NCBI GenBank assembly: GCA_029747585.1
Contig: JAPEVF010000008.1
Coordinates: 62,001-126,000 of the forward strand
Direction of reading: 5' to 3'
Length of the DNA stretch: 64,000 nt
DNA from: Pleurotus djamor
Taxonomy: Eukaryota; Basidiomycota; Agaricomycetes; Agaricales; Pleurotaceae
The notes under the pieces are model-generated. The model did not search any database. It saw only the letters and a program-made list of their open reading frames with translations, and was not told the DNA's origin. The translations under genes and the position numbers were made by a program. Below are positions 15,511 through 25,491 of this stretch, piece by piece (position 1 is the stretch's first letter; every line of letters starts with the position of its first letter).

Positions 15511-17818
15511 TCAGATCTGCCTCTTCAACACTTGCCAACACACCCTCTCGGCTTCCGCCTGTTGCTGTATCTGAGATGTATCGTATGGCATATCCGCAGG
15601 TACGGATCCCGATGGCTCGGTCCCACCATCGCATGACGCTCGCTTATACTGATCAGCCTTCGCCATTGGAGACTCTTGATCGATACTTGGACTGGCTTTT
15701 CTCTGGCTTTCATCCTCCCAACGCGAGAGCGACACGGATATTTGAATGGGCGGACGCTTTATGCGAGAAGGGGCAAGTACAATTACAGGACTTGCCTCTT
15801 GATTGTCTATCTGGGTCCCTTTGCGTAATGACCCCAAGAGACCTGACAGGGCCTGGAGACATGATGTGAGATTGCATGCGTCCGATGAAGCTGAAGTGGT
15901 ATCATACGGGGTCAAAGGCTACCAGGAGGGCATACGCAATAGCTCGCCCCCCGTATAGAAAGTCACCTGCGACATGTCAATCAGACGGCACGGGTGATAG
16001 CGTTGCCAAGATTTACTGAGAAGTAAAATTCGGTAGTCTGTCATTGAGTGTACGCCATTCGTCACCGTCGCATGGATGACACACATAACGCTAGTGAGGT
16101 TGATAAGGCATGAAACCAACGGATAAAGGGCTACACTCCACAATATTCTGTTAGCCATGCTCTTTGAACAGAAGCTGACGCACCGATTCTAATGAGTATG
16201 TGTTTGTACTTGCTCGCAACGACCAGACTCTGAGGCTGGGTGCTCAGCAACGATGCAGATCTTGTGCGAGACGTAATCGAAGACACCAAACGCATAGTCC
16301 TGATCTACATGAGGACGACGAAGTTGAGTCGCGGCATGATCCTCTTGAAGTGATACACTTACCCTGTGCTTGACCAAGTGTAGAAATACGCTTGCTGAGC
16401 ACACCACCTCCCCGAGGCAAGTAAGCACAGTCCAAGCTAGTTGTGTCCCAATCTAAAGCGTAGACGCGTCCCTGAGACTGTGTTCGATGTGTAAAGTAGG
16501 TGCAAGGTACCTGCCAGGCGAGGCGCTCTCGCTGATTCGGATTAGCGTACCAGCAATCTTGTACCAGTGGGTCCCATCTAAAGTTGAATAATTAGACGTA
16601 TGTTGTTGGAGCGACACAAATTGCTGAATACCAGTATTGTCCACTGCTGTATGCAGGGATCGTCAAAGCGAGGCTGATGACGAGAGATCCAATCAAATAG
16701 TACTTCTCCAGTTTGTGACCATTTACGCGGTAGACAATCACCAATCTGTCCATTAACGGCGTCAGTACGCATGTCTCTGGTGGATCCAAAGAGCATACTG
16801 AAGGTTGAGGGCAACACAGAACGTCCAGAAGCAAGAGAGCTCCAAAGTCAGCTGAGTGCAAGGAGTTCAATAAACCTTCGTGAAGGGCACCAAGGTGGCA
16901 CTCACTTGAAGGAGCCAGATCGTGAAGCCACATGTCCAGGTGGGTCCAGTAAATGAGCCTCCAACAGCGTTTACTATACCAAATATCAGGCTTTGCTATG
17001 ATCAGGCTAGTCGGAAACATTCCAGAGCTCTTTTGAACGTACTTGGCTACCAATAGGGGAATTCAAACCTGCGATTTAGACGTGATTTGGACGCGATTTG
17101 GGCTTGATTCCAGGATGATTTGGATTTTGATTTGGCTCAAAATTCCCTCCAAATCAAATCCAAGCTTTGATACCCCCACCTTTTGCAGTGATTTGGACAG
17201 ATTCGAGGTTGATTCGAGGCGGATTTGAGGTAACGGTCGGATGCTGCCGAGCGGAGATTCAATACGTCCCCTAGGTCTTCCATCACTAGCCAGCCCAGTT
17301 CCGTCCATCTCGTTATTCCTCCCGCACAGATACTCAGATTTATCTTCAAAAATTTATTCATTATGAAAGATATATCTACTGGTACCATGTACATCCATTT
17401 CTTTCAGATGGGCAAGAACCTCGTTCAGGGGCTATACAATCCCCGATTCATTCAGCGCATTCAGCGCCCGTGGCCGAAATCGCGCTGCCAAAGTGTACCT
17501 TGCCAAGAGGTGACCAAGAGGTGACCAAATCTTCCACGGAATCTTGACGGAATCAAGTCCAAATCATTTGCTTTGAACAACCCTAATGCACAGCTGACAA
17601 TACGGAAGCTGACCCTGTCCAAGTGGTGGCGATATTTCTTGTTGGCCGTCGCCACCCCTATGAAGAGCAAGACAAGGAAGCAAAGGCACGCTCCAACAAT
17701 GGAGGTGTACATCCAAAGTCGGTTTCTGTACCAGATTAGTGTCACAAGAGCCGAGGGGAAAATCGTACCCCTACGATGCAATGACCATAGCGTCCGAAAA
17801 TTCGAAAGATTCTTCCAT
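15511..17818 (-). pseudogene. Basidiomycete 7TM (GPCR-like) receptor gene, probably disrupted
   Basis: Seven-transmembrane receptor-like protein of the plasma membrane. A start at 17818 (MEESFEFSDAMVIAS) joins across a 52-bp intron to NRLWMYTSIVGACLCFLVLL and HHLDRVSFRIVSCAL. The body resumes at LIFGIVNAVGGSFTGPTWTC (about 16980). It continues LELSCFWTFCVALNLQ, LVIVYRVNGHKLEKYYLIG, WDPLVQDCWYANPNQRERL, IGTQLAWTVLTCLGEVVCSA, YKHILIRI, ALYPLVSCLINLTSVMC, SDFLYGGRAIAYALLVAFDP, and a hydrophilic tail ending at 15511. Almost every junction has GT-AG borders and keeps frame. Two defects stand out. About 570 bases of foreign-looking DNA separate the second and third exons. The only frame-keeping splice at 16632/16577 creates a TGA codon. 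The ligand is unknown. The rest is so well kept that the damage looks recent, or partly a sequencing error. Confidence 0.65.
16996..17569. mobile_element. MITE-like insertion with inverted repeats
   Basis: The block interrupts the 7TM gene. GATTTGGGCTTGATTCC at 17095-17111 is matched by its reverse complement at 17549-17565 (16 of 17 bases), and related GATTTGG/GATTCC words recur around both copies. The block is flanked by a 6-bp direct repeat GCTTTG at 16990-16995 and 17570-17575. There is no transposase ORF, and the interior is AT-rich. Subterminal inverted repeats in a short non-coding block fit a miniature inverted-repeat element. The exact ends are uncertain, especially on the left, where about 100 bases precede the inverted repeat. 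Confidence 0.45.
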
Positions 17819-17931
17819 TCTAAATGGAATAAAATAAGTTGCCTGAGCTGCTTGAGGTACAGATGGGTTGGTGCAGGGAGACGACCCACATGAGATCGCA
17901 CCTTATGAAGTACACCACGACCGTGTATAAT

Positions 17932-18204
17932 TTAGGATTCATCATCAAGTCTTGGAGTAGGGGGAGTCAGACGGTTGCCGTCTCCTACCCTCTGGCGCTC
18001 AATTTCCCTCTCCATGATGGAGAACTTGGTCAAATTGATGCTCCAGTATTCCATGTAGCTGGGAATAGGACGTGCATAACTTGAAGGCCTAACTCCATCC
18101 ATGTCCCCTGACAAATACCTTGATTTGGTAGGTGACATACTACATTTAGAAGGGGGTTCACGACGAACTTGAGTCGGCGCTGATAGCACTGAAGTAGAAG
18201 CCAT
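17932..18204 (-). CDS. Short ORF, perhaps a receptor-tail relic
   Basis: A 90-codon frame beginning MASTSVLSAPTQVRREPPSK and ending RLTPPTPRLDDES. It is hydrophilic, Ser/Pro/Arg-rich and has no domain. Composition and position just upstream of the 7TM gene would fit the cytosolic tail of a lost tandem receptor copy, since there is no room for a receptor body before the neighbouring gene ends at 18249. It could equally be a chance ORF. Confidence 0.25.
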   Translation of the reverse strand: MASTSVLSAPTQVRREPPSKCSMSPTKSRYLSGDMDGVRPSSYARPIPSYMEYWSINLTKFSIMEREIERQRVGDGNRLTPPTPRLDDES

Positions 18205-18248
18205 GGAAGCTATATTAAACCAATGGAGTGATATGTAAAATGGTACGT

Positions 18249-20389
18249 CTATCCACCCAGGGCCTTCAGCCGAGCCTCTGCCGCACGAGCACGACGCTCT
18301 CTCTCAACCTTCGCCCTCATCTCAGGGCTAAGCCCAGCTATGCCTTGTGTCGCACCCGATGAACCGCCCAATCGTTGGGGTCCGTCTATCGGTTGAGCCG
18401 GAGAAACTTTGGGTGGCATCTCAACAACTTCGGGCGAAGCGCTCCGCCCTTGATTCTGCTTAGCCTCCCGCTCTTTGACACGCTCCTTCAGGCCCTTGCG
18501 ACGGACTTTCTTCTTCTCATCCCTCTCATCCTCCATCTGCTTGCTAAGCGCACTCGGAACATGCGCGGCTCCAAGCCAATCCCACTTATCTGGGTACTCC
18601 CCAGCACAACGCCTAAACACCTCTCGCACAGCGGTTGAACGGGCGAGATCGTACGCGGTTCGCTTGGATCCTTTCTTGCGGGCAGATGGGACGTCCGAAG
18701 CATCCGAGTGACGACCATCTTCTTCATCATCGAGTTCCCCCATATCAATAGTTGGGTCCGCGTTCGCTTCCTCTAGTAACCACTTCACTACCTCCGCCTG
18801 ACCCGCATGAGCTCCAACTTGGAGCAGCGTCCTTCGTTTCTCGCCAGCCCATTCAGGGATCGAGGCATTGATCCCTCCCAGGCTCTCCCCTTCCCGCTCC
18901 CAAAATGCCTTCAACGGCTCCAACCTTCCTTTGATGATCATCTCCAAAAGTCGAAGCCACTTTTCACGATAGATCTCTTCCTCTTTCGACAAAACAGCCT
19001 TTTTAGGCTTTTCTGGGACGACTTCCTGTTTCACTACCGGCACCGGCTTGGGTTTTGGGAGAGAAGCCAGGTACGCTTCGTCCTGTTCGCGAAGAGCTTC
19101 TTCCGTAAGATGTGTCACCTTCACACGAGTGAGCTCTGCCAAACAACGGGTTATTTCTGATTGAGTCTGTCGGCATGGTCAATTTCGTTCACGCGTGCCT
19201 CTGATATTGATTCGACTCACGGGTCTGCGGGTTGGGAAAGGGAATGTCCGCATGCGTTCGTCGGTCTTGGTCAGTACAGATCCATCATAGTCCATGAATA
19301 TTTTACGGTTGGATGTACTCGCTCGTATCCAGATCCGTTCGCAGGCGTGGACTTCCTCGGCCCAGTCCCCCAAAAGGTTTCGTATGTCCTACAAAGTGAA
19401 TAAGCACGACGAACAACTTCGACGGTACTGAGCTTACATCCTGGAGAGCTTGTTCTCCATATCTTCGAAGAAGAGCACCGGCACTTTTCGCAGGCCCCTT
19501 CGCGTTGTCATTGACCGATTGCGAACCACCCTGTTTCCGTCGAGCTATGAGCAGTCAGCAATCGTGATGAGGACCAGCTGAATGAAACTGACTTGTATAT
19601 CGGTGGAACGTCTTATGTCTGAGGACCTCCGTCTCAGGTTTAGGTTTCTTGTGTTTCTTTCTTTTGATGTCGGCTTCATCTTCCTCATCCTGTGCCGGCA
19701 TGCTAACCCGCACAATAGCACCAGCAAAATGTCCCCCAGCAACCATGAACATCGCCCACGTCCTTCCTTCCTCCAGAGGAACCTGCATTGCCTTCAACTC
19801 CGAAAGATACGATGTCGATTCATTGGGTCGAGTGAATATTGACCTGTAGACACCTATTTGCGTAGACGGCGGGGAGTGGAACCATGTGATGGCTGTTACG
19901 GGTGCTGATGGTTGGGTAGAAGGCGAAGGTGATCTGATCGTGCGACGGGATTTCTGGACAAGTGTGTTCACAGCGTCCGACTCGGATTCAGAGCCCTCGG
20001 ATGATGATTCGGAGCCCGATAACGAGTCCTCCAGGGCTATACTTGTGGCTGAGTCGGACACCTGAGCAAGCGGTAGGGAACGTACTATCAACAAGCTGAG
20101 CAAAGTCCTTCTCGAGTACTTGCTGAGCCCCATTAATCCGAAGCTTGACATTGTACCGGTGCCAGTCCGAGCGAAAATGGTTTCTTTGGGTATCAACATC
20201 TGGGAAGACGACACCCAAGCAAATATTACAAGACCGAGAAGTGTTTGCGGTCAATGGCTGGTCTGTGACCGAAGCATCGGGTGTAGATGTCGATGGGACT
20301 GGGGGTTCAGGTTGGCTGATCAGCGACCTCGGACTGAGAGTATCGAGCAGAGACGTTGGCAGGGAAAATATGTGATAGGAGTTGCTCAT
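18249..20389 (-). CDS. VMS1: Vms1/ANKZF1-type peptidyl-tRNA endonuclease
   Basis: Ribosome quality-control factor that releases stalled nascent chains by cutting the tRNA CCA end; cytosolic and recruited with Cdc48/p97. The chosen start (20389, MSNSYHIFSLPTSLL) precedes a C2H2 zinc finger, CNICLGVVFPDVDTQRNHF (about 20240). The VLRF1 catalytic domain follows (about 19900-19200) with WAMFMVAGGHFAGAIV, then the loop RRKQGGSQSVNDNAKG that contains the conserved catalytic Gln. The C-terminal half has a degenerate ankyrin region (KRRTLLQVGAHAGQAEVVKW), a charged coiled coil, and at the very end a VCP-interacting motif, RRARAAEARLKALGG. Three or so short introns. An upstream in-frame ATG at 20503 is possible but adds an unusual hydrophobic stretch. 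Domain order and active-site residues are intact. Confidence 0.92.
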
Positions 20390-20687
20390 AATGAAGTTGA
20401 AAAACGCGTCGGATATACGCTTGCTCACCACTGCTTGGTGGATTTTTATAAGCAAGAAAAGAGCGCCGCATCCGAGTGGACGGACGCAAGTTGACTCGAT
20501 CACTATCTTATCTTATCAAATTCGTGAATAGCTCCGATCTCGATCAAACGCGTCTCTACCATCCGGCGTTTCGTCACTCTCCACGTCGACACTTCTCGTC
20601 CATCGCGGCCAAAAACGTGGACACGGCTACTTCACGCCTTGCATAAATAGTTCTCGGACTTCCTCAACTGTATAATCACAGACAATC

Positions 20688-21795
20688 ATGGTTTCTGACG
20701 CTTTCGCCAATCGCCTGCACAAGAAACTCCTTCTCTTCGACGTCGATGGCACGCTCAGCCTCGCCCGTCAGGTACGGTGAAGGAAGGAAAATAGACCAGA
20801 GTCTCTAATAACTCGCTAGTCTGCGACGCCTGAAATGATTCAATTGCTTCAAGAACTCCGTAAGATCATCGCAATAGGCTTCGTCGGAGGTTCAGACCTG
20901 GTCAAGATCTCAGAGCAGCTCTCCGTACATGGTTCGAACGGTACGCCCGTGTCACCTTACTTGAACGTTCTTGCCTTTCTTAAGGATATTNNCCCTTCGG
21001 GGCTTGACTAGCTGTTCAGGATTTTGACTATGCTTTCGCTGAAAACGGACTGACCGCGTTTAAGCTCGGAAAGCCTCTGGAGACTCAGTCGTTCATCAAC
21101 TTTGTAGGCGAAGACCGATACAAGAAGCTGGTCAACTTTATCTTACACTATGTTGCTGACTTGGATATACCTATTAAGCGGTAGGCTCCCCGTCTTTTGA
21201 CCATTCCGGTATCTCAACCTTTCCCAGTGGTACTTTCGTTGAATTCAGAAATGGGATGATCAACGTGAGCCCGATAGGAAGGAACGCGACGTGAGCCAGT
21301 CATCATCGAGCTTCCCTGAGCTTTGTCTCACTTCTAGTGCGCATATNNANGAATCCAAGAACGTCTAGATTTCCAAGAATACGACAAAGTAACTATCTTC
21401 ATATGTACATTTCTTGTTTTACACTAACTGTTCGTTTGTCAGGTTCACGGTGTCAGAGCTGCTTTCGTCAAGGTGCTCCAGGAGAAATTCTCTGACTACG
21501 GTCTCACTTTCGCCATCGGTGGACAAATATCCTTTGACGTNTTCCCCCANGGCTGGGACAAAACGTACGCACTGCGCCACGTCGAAGATGAAGGCTTTGA
21601 AGAGATTCACTTCTTTGGTGACAAGACACACAAGGTCTGCAGCAATTCTTGAGTAAACGTATGGATATTGACGANGNNTCCTTCGCACAGGGTGGGAATG
21701 ACCATGAGCTGTACATCGATCCTCGCGTCAAAGGCCACACAGTTGCTAATCCTGCGGAGACGGCCCAATTATTGAAGGAATTGTTCCTCTCATGA
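20688..21795 (+). CDS. SEC53: Phosphomannomutase
   Basis: Converts mannose-6-phosphate to mannose-1-phosphate for GDP-mannose, needed for N- and O-glycosylation and GPI anchors; cytosolic. ATG 20688 begins [28 protein letters not shown] in two pieces, with the HAD-superfamily nucleophile motif DVDGT. Further segments are [40 protein letters not shown], and the C-terminal magnesium-binding part [23 protein letters not shown] in two exons, ending LLKELFLS. Introns are short and canonical. A TATA-like CATAAATA at 20642-20649 lies about 40 bases upstream, and the gene is divergent from VMS1 across about 300 bases. A few N bases fall inside. Length and motifs match the family. Confidence 0.93.
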
Positions 21796-21916
21796 GGTGT
21801 ACATGAAGAAGAAAGAAGACTTGAATTGTTGTATTGTGTATAAACTATTGTTCACTGCCTTCCAGGTGCTGTCGTAACCNCTGCGGATCTCTGTGGAATT
21901 GATACCATATCCCGCC

Positions 21917-23207
21917 CTATTGAGAGGCTAAAGCTGCGCTACGCCCGCGAATATGTCTAGCATCTTCGTCCTTCAAGTCAACCCCGAAGACCTCACGAAG
22001 ANTTTGGAGCCGTTCCAACTCCGTCTCAAGACGCCGTATCACCTCACTCCGTGAGCCAACATGTTTCCTGACTTCCCTACCACTCATCGTCAGTTTCCCC
22101 AAGTATTCCACGTCTCCATTTTCATGGTCACAAGCACAACTTATTCCATTTACAGAACTAGCCGGGTGGTGAGCACCCACTTGGGCCCTCACCTCTTCGA
22201 TCTCGGCCTCGTTAAGGATAAAATGCTTCACANCGCAGATACCATCCCAAAAGAATGGGATGGATGGACGCGTGCAAACATCAAAGGAAGCAGCATCGTA
22301 GTCCCACTGAAATGATTCACGCGTAGAGAACGTGTAGATCGGCTTCCACTGCCCATCGCCGCCAGAGTGGGACACTTCAAGCTGATATTCCATCTCGGGA
22401 TGATCGGATAAATTTTGAACTTCTGACTTGGGGTATCAACAGCTTTATTCAATTGAAAGGACAGATAAGCGTTACCAATGCTAGAGTTTGGCAGGACCTT
22501 CTGGACGAGGCGATGCCTTTCACTCGGGGTAGTACCCAGAACAATATTGCTGTCGTCATCGGGGAGCAGGGCAATAGGCCGGGAGAGGCCTGATCCACCG
22601 AAACCAACATCAACGAGGTAGGTGAAGTATTCGTCAGCAGGACAAGGCTGAGCTAGCAGCACCATGTGGGTGAGAGCCTGGAACTCGGGCTCGGTCGCAG
22701 AGATGTTAGCGTTGACGCGAGCGGAACCTCCATAGACTCTGAATTCGCGCGGTAAGTGGTCTGATTGACCGTTTATGATCACACACACCTAAATCCTAGT
22801 CCACGCAACATGCCCAAGAGAAGACCATTCAAACCGTAGCAATATGATCCTTTCCGATCGATCACAAGTCGCTGGAAGACGGCTTGAGGGGAAACATCCA
22901 CGAAATGNTCCTCCTGACTGCAAGTGCACCTGGAACTGAGACGCTGTCGGGGCTCTAAGGGAAAATCGGAGACGCACTAGTGCATTGCTGACGTTTCAAA
23001 AGGGAATCGCAGAAAATGTAGCCTCGAGAGCTTCCTCAAAGTCCCGGCATTCTTTGGGAATGTACCGTTTGCGATTTCACCTTNNNNNANNTNNNGCACA
23101 TATCCAATTGCCGAAAGCCACTGGAAGATTTGAAGGGGCGAATATGGGGATGGGATATGCTTGATGCGCGCANGGAAAGGCAACGAAGCCGTTTGACTTG
23201 GGGACAT
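21917..23207 (-). CDS. Arylamine N-acetyltransferase
   Basis: Cytosolic acyl-CoA-dependent N-acetyltransferase acting on aromatic amines and hydrazines. In fungi, relatives detoxify anilines and some use malonyl-CoA. The start MSPSQTASLPF at 23207 is followed by IPSPYSPLQIFQWLSAIGY. RFPFETSAMHY leads into an intron, and the next exon has HFVDVSPQAVFQRL and RKGSYCYGLNGLLLGMLRGL. The Cys in KGSYC is the nucleophile, the His in ALTHMVLLAQP and the Asp in YLVDVGFGG complete the triad. The C-terminal part holds QWDYDAASFDVCTRPSIPFF and ends SAALASQ. Three or four short introns. Several N bases blur the region near 23085-23095. Two further fragments of the same gene lie just upstream. Confidence 0.88.
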
Positions 23208-23439
23208 TGTGGATGAGAAGTCNCGGTATCAGCGAGAAAGCTACAACCAACCAAATCCATCGCGGGTGNCTTGCGCTTTGATTGCATCATCGTTGATACG
23301 AACAGTGTGCTGTTTGTGGCGGTAAGTAGTATCTGATGGTCCGTTCGCTTGAGGGGCGGCCCTGCATTCTTGAAGGCCACGCAGACACAAGCCCAATCAA
23401 GTTCTTGACGCAGAGGTTGGGTTCTATCCTACCTGGTAG

Positions 23440-23740
23440 CAGGAAACAAGTCCTGTTGGCTACGAGTACCAATTGAATTGAGACGCGCAGCCTTTGAGGG
23501 GAAATCGGAGAGTCGACGGCGATCACAGACGCCTGCGTCGGTCGGAATACCTTGCTTGCCCTAGAAGCGGCGTTTCTAGTAGGATGCGAGGCGGTGCATA
23601 CTTTCGTGTCTGGAGGTCCGAGATTCTCAAGGGCCATCTCGAGTTGATCCGCGTACGCGGTGCGTCTCTCACCCAAGACGCTTCGCTTGAACTGTGGGCA
23701 CTGGGGCAACCAAGTTTGTTGTTCAGTTAAGCATACCACA
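23440..23740 (-). pseudogene. Possible degraded copy of the NAT 5' region
   Basis: On the minus strand the segment around 23470-23525 (TCTCCGATTTCCCCTCAAAG, then GCGTCTCAATTC) resembles the first intron of the intact NAT gene near 22930-22970 (TCTCCGATTTTCCCTTAGAG, then GCGTCTCAGTTC). A piece near 23690-23720 resembles the NAT start-codon context. The similarity is patchy and was judged by eye. If real, it is a truncated, decayed duplicate. Confidence 0.3.
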
Positions 23741-24860
23741 GACCATAGCTTGTGCTATGAAGGCCGAGGGAGAAGAAACATCAATTCAGACCGTACCCAA
23801 CTCATTTTCCGAGCTCGAGCCTCGCACTGTCTGCTTAGTGTTTTGTGTGTGCTCCATCGTACAGGAAGGGTGATAAGTCCTAACTGTGCCATGTATCCAA
23901 CCTGTATCGCATGCGAACCATGGTGAACTGACTTGCTTCTGTCATAGAATATGTGTCAAATATGTGTTATCGACATCACGAACGAGGATGTCCCAAATTT
24001 TCACATGGCAAGTTCGATTCGGCCATTTCGGTGTTACTAAAAAGGGTAAAGATAGTTGGGAGACGTTGTCATTTGAAGACGTTGAAAGCCCAACAAGGAA
24101 TTTTATTTAATTAGTAGGTAGTTAATGCCTTGTTCTCGCACCCCAAAAATTGACGGGTTTGCTTTCCTCTTTGTGCGTGCTGTGTTCCATGGTCATAGCC
24201 GTAATTTTGTAGCAAACCCTTTTCAACCTTGACAAACATCTTCGCGCTGAACTCGTCCTGGGACTCAAGACCCGACGTCTCGAGTCCAACCCTCTCTCCA
24301 AGCGAATCCAACGGCCTCCTCGACACCACTTGCCTAAATAATTGTACATACTTCCCTTATGAACAACACTCTTAGATTTCCGTTTCATCACTCCTCTGTG
24401 TCCCCAGTTAGGTGATCTGGTGTGCAAGGATACAAAGTTTCAGAACAACTCGCGTTGAAACTCTGAGAGAGCATGCAAACAGTCGAAGCGAGCACGACGA
24501 TCGCGCAGAATCAATGGCATGACGATTCAGGCGAGACTACCAACAGAAGGCTGGAAGACGTGGAGTAATTGAAAGGTGGGCGGAGTCCTTGTCTGCTCGG
24601 GCTATGTTCACACAAGCTGGGATGGTGCGTTTGAACAGAGAACGTTCGAATATCACTCACGCCCAGCAGGGGGGGGGGGNGGGCAAATTGCATTTTTCCT
24701 TGCGGAACCGTATGCGTCTGAATTGAAGGACCGTAAGTACCAAGTAAAGCAAGCAAGGGGTTTGCCGCAGCAGGCAGCACTCTTCGAGGGTTAAAAATCG
24801 TAGAGAGCGTAACGTTGCACTTTAATTGGGAATGCATTCAAGGCAAGTTCACCAGATCAA
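23741..24860. other. Non-coding region between NAT relics
   Basis: No recognisable gene. Open frames of 70-108 codons occur but lack domains. A G homopolymer with an N (about 24669-24683) marks a sequencing-difficult site. The stretch around 24100 is AT-rich. Confidence 0.45.
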
Positions 24861-25095
24861 TACCCAGCGGTCGAGAGCCATTAGAGTATTTGAGGGGTTG
24901 AGTATGGGGATGGGATATGGTTGATACGCGCACGGAAATGCGGCGAATCCATTCTGGGGACATTGGGGATGAGAAGACTGGGTATAAGCGAGAAAGAGAT
25001 GACCAACCAATTCAAGAAATTGCAGGTGACTTGCGTATTGATTGCATGATGATGATGATGTTCCTTGATGGTCGATAAAAACGGAGCCACTGTAT
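24861..25095 (-). pseudogene. NAT 5'-end fragment (first exon plus upstream)
   Basis: The minus strand encodes RMDSPHFRARINHIPSPYS, close to SPSQTASLPFxARIKHIPSPYS at the N-terminus of the intact NAT gene. At the DNA level, 24885-25055 and 23118-23285 share long stretches, for example GGGATGGGATATG, GGGGACATTG, GGATGAGAAG, AGCGAGAAAG, ACCAACCAA and TTGATTGCAT. The match includes about 80 bases upstream of the start codon. It stops after the first exon, so no active-site residues remain. This is a partial segmental duplicate about 1.8 kb from its source. Confidence 0.65.
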
Positions 25096-25491
25096 GTTAT
25101 GAACGCCCTCTTTGAAGTCCGAGGTAGCGTGACAGAATTGAATTGAACCACGCACATCGCCAGCGCACGAAGCGGGGCCCCGAGCACTAGCGACCCGCGG
25201 AGAGCTGAGGATCAAAATGCGAGAGATGTGATTGGTTGTTGAAGAGTGATAAGATTAGATGCACACAAACATATGACAACGATGAGGTGCTTTCGAGTAA
25301 TTATCAGCAATTGCATACTCACGCGCTGCTCACCATATGTCATGGCAAATCCAATAAAGACATGCAAGCGGCCCTTGGCCCGAATCTCCTCACAAATTGT
25401 ATTCCTGGGACATTCATCGACCTGGTGCGTTATTCTATTCTTCGTCGACTTCATAGTTTTTCTGAAGGCCACTGTAGTCTAAACGGAAACC

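Noticed and set aside
17056..17070. tRNA B-box-like GGTTTGAATTCCC on minus
   Set aside because: The T-stem does not pair, no A box or acceptor stem is found nearby, so no tRNA or clear SINE can be claimed.
20390..20503. Upstream in-frame ATG for VMS1 at 20503
   Set aside because: It would add a hydrophobic stretch not expected for this cytosolic family; the ATG at 20389 fits the zinc-finger spacing better.
24669..24683. Poly-G run as a possible quadruplex
   Set aside because: A homopolymer interrupted by N is more likely a sequencing artefact than a designed motif.
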